NCBI GenBank assembly: GCA_011052165.1 | Contig: DRJN01000389.1 | Location: forward strand, 1 to 8,058 | Direction of reading: 5' to 3' | DNA: 8,058 bases | Origin: Gammaproteobacteria bacterium | GTDB taxonomy: Bacteria; Pseudomonadota; Gammaproteobacteria; UBA6429; Thiohalophilaceae | Shown here: piece after piece, positions 7,399-8,058 of the stretch | Position numbering within the stretch: the stretch's first letter is position 1 | Layout of the letters: each line of letters begins with the position of its first letter | Made by a program: the position numbers and the translations under genes | The notes under the pieces: model-generated | What the model saw: the letters and a program-made list of their open reading frames with translations, nothing else | What the model was told of the DNA's origin: nothing | The model's database searches: none

Positions 7399-7502
7399 TA
7401 TTAATCGTTGCAACAGTATTTGCACTATAGCCCCCTCTCCCTCCGGGAGAGGGTTGGGGTGAGGGGATAAAATACATGCAAATACTGTTGCAACGATTAA
7501 TA
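7399..7502 (+). repeat. MITE-like inverted-repeat element, copy 3 (complete)
   Basis: A 104-bp element in the same orientation as copy 1. Terminal arms 7401-7424 and 7477-7500 are perfectly complementary over 24 nt and each is flanked by TA (7399-7400, 7501-7502). Including flanks, complementarity runs 29 nt (7396-7424 with 7477-7505). The core contains CCCTCTCCC and GGGAGAGGG (9-bp stem, 3-nt loop). Non-coding; the minus strand mis-translates as SPHPNPLPEGEGA. TA flanks are what IS630/Tc1-mariner type transposition would leave, but no mobilising transposase is in the window. Confidence 0.9.
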
Positions 7503-7518
7503 GCATGCTGATGGGTTT

Positions 7519-7582
7519 CCCTACTGGACTTCGCGCTTCGCTCATCATCCTACTGTTTTTCGCTGCAAGCAGCGGGGAATAA
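7519..7582. repeat. Repeat-derived spacer with CCTACTG direct repeat and GCAGC palindrome
   Basis: CCTACTG occurs at 7519-7525 and 7549-7555, bracketing a segment read on the minus strand as GATGATGAGCGAAGCGCGAA. Next comes CGCTGC-AA-GCAGCG (7561-7574) followed by GGGGAATAA, related to the hairpin at 7367-7389. The arrangement looks like remnants of dispersed repeats rather than a gene. Confidence 0.4.
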
Positions 7583-7612
7583 CACCCAAAGAAATTCAGC
7601 ACGTTTTTTCCT

Positions 7613-7638
7613 CGTTCCCATGCTCCTGCGTGGGAACG
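7613..7638. repeat. RSHAGAWER-type palindromic repeat
   Basis: CGTTCCCA (7613-7620) and TGGGAACG (7631-7638) form a perfect 8-bp stem, extended by pairing within the 10-nt loop. This sequence type is a common dispersed extragenic repeat in proteobacteria; its minus-strand translation is the frequent mis-annotation RSHAGAWERG. It sits just past the stop of the outer-membrane protein gene (7652), where it may protect the mRNA 3' end. Confidence 0.65.
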
Positions 7639-7651
7639 CATATCCGCTGTT

Positions 7652-8058
7652 TTAGAACTTCAGATAAGCCCCGAGGAAAGGTCCGGAGAATCGCATATCA
7701 GAAAAAACGCCACTGACATTATCCAGTTTATAAACCTGCTTGCGGTACCCGGCTTCTATACCCAGAAAATAATCCGTGGTATAGGACACTTTGGCGGTAA
7801 AGTCGCTGATAGTGCTGCCACTGTACTTGATTATGTTGGTTTCGGCGCTGATGAGCAGCCCCGGCATAGGGGAGACGCCCAGCATGAGATAACCCATGGG
7901 GATGACTTGTGAAAAGGTCGTGCTGCTTGTACCCAGGGCCGTACTGACAAGGGTGGCCTCGCCACTGAATTTTTTGAGGGTCAGGCCAAAGTCGAAGGAG
8001 ACTATATTATCCAGCGGCTCCCAGTAGAGCGTAAGATCGGTCTGGTTCAGATTAAGTA
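7652..8058 (-). CDS. Outer-membrane beta-barrel protein, C-terminal part (TIGR04219-like)
   Basis: The reading frame is open from the window edge (first whole codon ends at 8056) to TAA at 7654-7652, giving the last 134 residues of a longer protein; the Met at 7897 is internal. The sequence alternates polar and hydrophobic residues in amphipathic strands typical of a transmembrane beta-barrel: DLTLYWEPLDN, VSFDFGLTLKKFSG, FTAKVSYTTDYFLGIEAGYRK, then FSGPFLGAYLKF with a C-terminal Phe, the usual BAM recognition signal. The pattern DLTLY...D..V.FD.GL near the middle and the closing GP.LG strand resemble the TIGR04219 outer-membrane family (mostly gammaproteobacterial, about 230-260 residues). 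The signal peptide would lie outside the window. It converges on egtD. Barrel nature is fairly secure; the family is recalled and function unknown. Confidence 0.72.
   Translation of the reverse strand, partial: LNLNQTDLTLYWEPLDNIVSFDFGLTLKKFSGEATLVSTALGTSSTTFSQVIPMGYLMLGVSPMPGLLISAETNIIKYSGSTISDFTAKVSYTTDYFLGIEAGYRKQVYKLDNVSGVFSDMRFSGPFLGAYLKF

Noticed and set aside
7613..7638. Rho-independent terminator for the outer-membrane protein gene
   Set aside because: The stem is good, but in the minus-strand transcript it is followed by A residues, not U residues. The T-run at 7604-7609 is on the wrong side.
7312..7641. 109-codon minus-strand frame (MRSHAGAWERG...SPHPNPLPEGEG)
   Set aside because: It is made almost entirely of dispersed repeat translations, and its 3' end is antisense to egtD.
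1..8058. CRISPR array, tRNA/rRNA genes, transposase, toxin-antitoxin or defence system
   Set aside because: I looked on both strands and found no evenly spaced direct repeats, no cloverleaf or rRNA-like segment, and no protein with such domains.

Overview
The window most likely comes from a gammaproteobacterium. Three things suggest this: a full-length Mfd of the E. coli type, an outer-membrane beta-barrel protein resembling the TIGR04219 family, and several short palindromic dispersed repeats of kinds common in gammaproteobacterial genomes. One of these repeat types is often mis-translated as HPNPLPEGEG-like or RSHAGAWER-like peptides. Assignment below class is a guess. mfd is GC-richer (a sampled line is about 58% GC). 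The FkbM gene is clearly AT-rich (sampled lines 25-40%) and egtD is intermediate (a sampled line is about 43%), so the segment is compositionally mosaic.

Layout from left to right. 1-120: right part of a short inverted-repeat element, itself interrupted by a second palindromic repeat. 141-3617 (minus): mfd, transcription-repair coupling factor. 3618-3931: intergenic, with little recognisable content. 3932-4753 (minus): orphan FkbM-family methyltransferase with a GTG start. 4958-5014: large AT-rich hairpin covering the stop codon of the next gene. 5005-5898 (minus): DUF5996-family protein of unknown function. 5899-6375: divergent intergenic region with a possible operator and a complete copy of the inverted-repeat element. 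6376-7347 (plus): egtD, histidine N-alpha-methyltransferase of ergothioneine synthesis. 7348-7651: a cluster of palindromic repeats including a second complete copy of the element. 7652-8058 (minus, runs off the window): C-terminal half of a probable outer-membrane beta-barrel protein.

The genes do not form an obvious pathway or operon. mfd is housekeeping DNA repair. egtD stands alone, without the egtB partner that often accompanies it, so ergothioneine synthesis would need other genes elsewhere. The FkbM and DUF5996 genes share a strand but are separated by 251 bp containing a strong hairpin. I see no tRNA, rRNA, CRISPR array, transposase, toxin-antitoxin or defence system. The most unusual content is the three copies of a roughly 105-bp inverted-repeat, MITE-like element, whose terminal arms differ between copies but stay complementary within a copy.
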